Part shown: positions 60,070-64,000 of the stretch, in pieces | Layout: each line of letters starts with the position of its first letter | How positions within the stretch are numbered: the stretch's first letter is position 1 | NCBI GenBank assembly: GCA_903813345.2 | Contig: CAIIXF020000006.1 | Location: 35,192,436-35,256,435 of the forward strand | Source: Owenia fusiformis | Taxonomy: Eukaryota > Annelida > Polychaeta > Sabellida > Oweniidae | Reading direction: 5' to 3' | DNA length: 64,000 nucleotides | Notes under the pieces: model-generated | What the model was told of the DNA's origin: nothing | What the model saw: only the letters and a program-made list of their open reading frames with translations | Database searches by the model: none | Position numbers and translations under genes: made by a program

Positions 60070-61390
60070 TCAAATTAAATCCTTTGAAAGCAAGGGTACA
60101 AAAATCAGATTGCGTGTGTGAAATTCAAAGAAAATATCCAGGCGACATATTCGTTAAGTAAACAATTCTAATACTATTGAATCCTACAAGAGATTTCCTC
60201 AAGGGCCAATCTATTCTGTGAACCACGACAGTAGATCAATATTCTTAGATATTCCATCAAACCATTTAAAGTGACTCACAACTCGGAGTTATCCTAGATT
60301 TAAACCAACTCAGAGAACAGACCAACGATAACTAAGTTAGCTGCTTGCGTCTTGATTCTATCAACCTACTTACAAAGATTTACTCCAAATCAACTTATGA
60401 TATCAGTTTTTTTAGCTCAACCAGTTTTTTCTGCAAGTATCTTGGCTGAGAAAAGAAACGCGATATTTTGTTTGATCATTAGTCTTGCTTCAAGACTGTG
60501 GACCCCCCTTATCTACTTCTCCAACACATTACATGAAATGATGATGACCCGGGTCTTGAAGCAAGACTATTTAATCATTATGCAATGTTACATCTATATT
60601 ACCATTAGCCCAGGTACACATATGTTATTGCCTAAGTAATGAAAAACATTAGTAATCTATACCCGAAGAGGTAACCAAAGATGTTCATAATAAGGTAACA
60701 TGACAACTACATTAATTATAAGAGGCCTTGGCGCAAGTTTCACCTCGGTACAGCTGCATCAACATCTTGAGTTGCGCCATGGTACAAGGTTTTCATTTAG
60801 GGGATTGGGGTCTATCAGAGGTCTTCTAATACCATATTTGTTGACCACCTTATAGTCAGATAACTTATGTTGATGACAATATATTTGAACCCTATAAAAA
60901 TATGTTAAGCTTTTGTGACCCTTCCCCCATGAAGAAGAGTAAACTGTATCAGGACAAATCCCATCTCAAATAAATGGGGATCACCAATGTAGAATCATTT
61001 TGAAGACAACATGGGATCAAACAACGTTATGGTTAATGAGACATCAACAAAACTGGACAAATCTGCTGAATCGTTTTCAAGATAACACGGATATGAGCAA
61101 GTTAATAGACAAGTAAACCACATCTGATGTACAATTAACCGAACTATCCAGGATGTTAGAAAAGCGTTGAATCAGAAAATGGATTTTCAACTTTACAATA
61201 ACAAATCTTTTATTATATCAAAATAGACAGATTTGAAGAAAGTAATTCTGTATTTTGAGATTGATTATCTTCCATAATTGAACTGTGGTGACCCCAATCA
61301 CTGTAACCAAGGCAACACATTGCTTATCACATGAACCCATTCATCCTAAGCAATTATCTTTCAGCTTTAATATCTGACATAATATGTATG
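60070..61390. other. Presumed stomatin 5' intron/flank, nothing recognised
   Basis: AT-rich sequence with short frames only (for example 60352-60639). No exon with the phase needed to join stomatin exon 2 was found. Confidence 0.45.
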
Positions 61391-61392
61391 TA

Positions 61393-61571
61393 CAGTAAAA
61401 CCTGTCTTAGTGAACACCTCTCTCTAGCAAACACCTGTCACTAGCGAACACCCTTCCTCTACACATACTCTCCTGACTTCTGTGTTAATTACCCTCTCTG
61501 TGATGAACAATTACCTACAGTGAACACATTTCTGTTACTCCATAGGTGTTCACTGGACATAGGTTTTACTG
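61393..61571. mobile_element. 179-bp pogo/Tigger-like MITE (CAGTAAAACCTG family)
   Basis: Ends CAGTAAAACCTGTCTTAGTG and ATAGGTTTTACTG, flanked by TA (61391-61392; 61572-61573). Interior has degenerate CACTAGCGAACACC repeats. Confidence 0.8.
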
Positions 61572-61751
61572 TATCTGAATATCTACTATATATAAGTAAA
61601 AGCAGTGATCTCTGGCATTAGAACAACCGGGTGCTGGCTGCACCATGTTGTCATCTCTCTAATATTAGAACAACAGGTGCAGCACCAGATTGTAAATTAC
61701 ATATTTCCACCCTGTTGTCAATCTGATTGCACCCTGTTAAAAGTATAAGAT

Positions 61752-61909
61752 CACTGGCGGATCTAGGGGGGCTTTTTGGTCATTACTGGGCCTTCTAAGC
61801 CTTCTTTGGCCAAATTTTGAAGAAAATGGGCCTCAAAATGTCAAACTTTGGGCCCACTTTTTTGTTTTAGGCCCCCCCCCCTCCTTGTTGGTTCCCAGAT
61901 CCACCCCTG
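61752..61909. mobile_element. hAT-like MITE (CACTGGCGGATCTAGGGG)
   Basis: Left end CACTGGCGGATCTAGGGG, right end the complement of CAGGGGTGGATCTGGG. A G run and a C run near the ends resemble the element at 33596-33806. The target duplication is not clear. Confidence 0.6.
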
Positions 61910-62577
61910 AAGAACTGATAGTAACATGTTTTGACCAAAACAGAGAGAATTAGGATTAAGTATACTGTTCAATGAGTAAAAGGTGAAATTACAGATTAGA
62001 TATAGTACTATAAAGAATTTGCAACATTTTCTTATAATTTCAAACAAAACAGATAGCAGAAATATGGCTTATAGGATTCCTGACATCCTTGAGAGTGACA
62101 GTTATACATGTAATATATCAACTGAACTGGATGTTTTGAGCAACATTTTTCATCTCCCTAATATAATCCATCCACACTTGTCTGAATCCATCTGCAATCT
62201 ATTCCTGGCTGAAATCTCTATTTATTATCTACGTCCAGTATTTGCGAACCAAACGAAGCTAAACATAACATAACATTGCAATATGGGCAACCAGGAAAAT
62301 TTGACCCCTGTAAACCAGATTTAGTCCCATTTTTTCGCATTGACAATGTAAAAGGAGGCAATACCACGGAAAATACCATGCAATATACATACTCAAAGTT
62401 AGAACAAGATAACCACAAAAAATAGTGGTAGTTGTGCAAGAGCTATAAAGTATTTAACACCATATCCTGGAAGTTTTTCGAAGAGTCATGAATCACCTGT
62501 TCTTAAATTTCCAAAACAAACCTGGATACCTGCATGCAAGGTAGAACATATGAAAATAGTAGAGATCTTACATAACT

Positions 62578-63365
62578 AGATAACGGCAACTCCGCGGAGT
62601 AGCAAATCCCAACGAACAAAATATCAATTACCGAATTCCAATCAATTATACTCATTACTTTGGTTGAAAATGAAAAAATTAGATTTTAGAATTGCGAATT
62701 CCTGCAAAGCAGCCATTTTGAATTTTCTGAGGTACAAATCTGAAAAATAATAACCTAATTGTGATCTACTCCAAAATTCCTTCAATTTGAGTATAATATA
62801 GCCATACTTTGAAGGGATCGAAAAATTATTGCGAAATTGTACATTAGACGGCCATTTTGAATTTTACGAGGCTCGAATCAGAAAAAAGATACAATATTTG
62901 CAATCTACTCTTAATTGCCTTTCATTTGAGTATAATAAAGCTATACTTCAGAAAGATCTAAAAATTAGCGAAAATTTCTGTTTTCCTGTCCCCCCATACA
63001 TGGCCCCTGGGGGTCAGGATGAAAAACACGGAATATATGTGAAATATATAAATGTTGTGAATGCACTACCAAAATTTCAAACAATAATATTAATTACTTT
63101 GGTTTAGAATGAAAAATTTATGATTTTTGCGAAAAAGTCCCGTCATTTTTAAAGCGGCGGCCATCTTGAAAAATTTTTTTTTTGCGTAAAACTATTCACC
63201 AATATACATCTTTCCACTAAATATGAAGAAAATCTGTCAACTAGTATTTGAGTTATCTTCGGGACAGACGGACGGACTGACTGACTGACTGACGGACTGA
63301 CGGACTGACAGACGGACGGACGGAGGGCTTCACTATATCCCTAACGAACTTCGTTCGTTGGGATA
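62578..63365. mobile_element. GGAC-tailed element, second copy
   Basis: Starts AACGGCAACTCCGCGGAGTA then GCAAATCCCAACGAAC. The body has CAGCCATTTTGAATTTT and CAATCTACTCTTAATTGCCT modules. A GGACGGACTGACTGAC tract lies at 63265-63325. The end is ATCCCTAACGAACTTCGTTC then GTTGGGATAAA. Same plan as 26671-27590 with a different body. Confidence 0.72.
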
Positions 63366-64000
63366 AATATAGCCTGGTGATGCCTTTAATGAAGACAGAT
63401 AGATATATGACATATGTTTTCATGCAATTTCATATTTTTTGAAACAATCATAATTTGTATCATATCTTACCTTGTACATAAAAATGTTGGAAACATTTCT
63501 CATTTCATTAATTATTGGTAGGTTTAAATAGGTAAATTATTTAAAATTCTTAAGATGCTCATCTACCTTAAATTCACGAATCTACTCCCTTAAAAGTAAA
63601 ATTGTGACATTTCAATTAATAGAGTAAACCCATATGAGTGATTTCACTAAAGTTCATTGAAAATGAATTATTCATAAAAAATATATATATCACTTAACAT
63701 CAGTGACATGATAAATTATGAAGAGAGCTCCATTAGTGAAATTAAATGCTAGTAAAAATAGCTATTCAGTATATTAGGCTGCAAGGGCATCATATTGCTA
63801 AATGTCAGATACAGAATAAAATGGAAAACAACAATCTAACCATCACATTTTATGTTATAGTCTAGCATCATGTCTTTGTGCCCTTCTACACAATGCAGGG
63901 GCTTAGAGCAAGACTATTTAGTATAACACATCTGGCAAACAGCAAAAAAAAACACTAGAGATCTTGAGATTACCAGTCATTCCCCTCAAGCATATGTTCT
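63366..64000. other. Right edge, nothing recognised
   Basis: AT-rich sequence with no supported exon, RNA gene or element. A possible donor at 63470-63474 was examined and rejected as stomatin exon 1. Confidence 0.4.

Noticed and set aside
63470-63510. Stomatin first exon ending ATGTACAAG before GTAAG
   Set aside because: It would end in phase 0 or hit stops, whereas exon 2 needs phase 1; no similarity to stomatin N termini.

Overview
The window is a piece of an AT-rich, intron-rich metazoan nuclear genome on a draft scaffold (500 N at 2413-2912). Multi-exon genes with GT-AG introns, a Tx1/L1-type LINE, many TA-flanked MITEs, large satellites and GGAC-tailed elements all fit a marine invertebrate (invertebrate deuterostome or lophotrochozoan). 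I cannot name the species. All exon models were read by hand from splice sites, phase and family similarity; none is supported by transcripts.

Layout. 1-5.0 kb: two tandem minus-strand genes for secreted proteins. One runs off the left edge. The other joins a signal peptide and an eight-cysteine domain to a diisopropyl-fluorophosphatase (DFPase)-like propeller that lacks several catalytic positions. 5.2-22.8 kb: small inverted-repeat elements, then a 162-bp satellite carrying the AAAATGGCCGCC motif. A full-length 6.1-kb LINE (minus strand, 9-bp target duplication) sits inside the satellite, and its ORF1 is itself split by a 2.3-kb DNA element with CATGCAA subterminal arrays. 22.9-29.7 kb: long palindromes, a 59-bp hairpin minisatellite and a 41-bp satellite invaded by a GGAC-tailed element. 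29.75-37.3 kb: minus-strand gene for a 310-residue SNX17-like FERM protein. 37.5-42.6 kb: TMCO1 on the plus strand, head-to-head with the FERM gene across 201 bp. 43.8-45.6 kb: a 64-bp tandem repeat and nested DNA elements. 47.6-58.0 kb: stomatin on the minus strand, first exon outside the window, with two alternative copies of one exon. 58-64 kb: presumed 5' intron or flank of stomatin, filled with repeats.

The genes do not form one pathway. TMCO1 is an ER membrane protein, stomatin a plasma-membrane scaffold, and the FERM protein probably a cytosolic cargo adaptor. The most striking shared feature is that all three intact genes carry local tandem copies of an exon edge together with its splice site: an acceptor triplication in TMCO1, 12 donors in the FERM gene and about 18 donors in stomatin. 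Stomatin also has a same-length, same-phase duplicate exon that can only be used mutually exclusively. These, the DFPase-like pseudoenzyme fusion, and the 9-bp-TSD micro-transposon family are the best leads.
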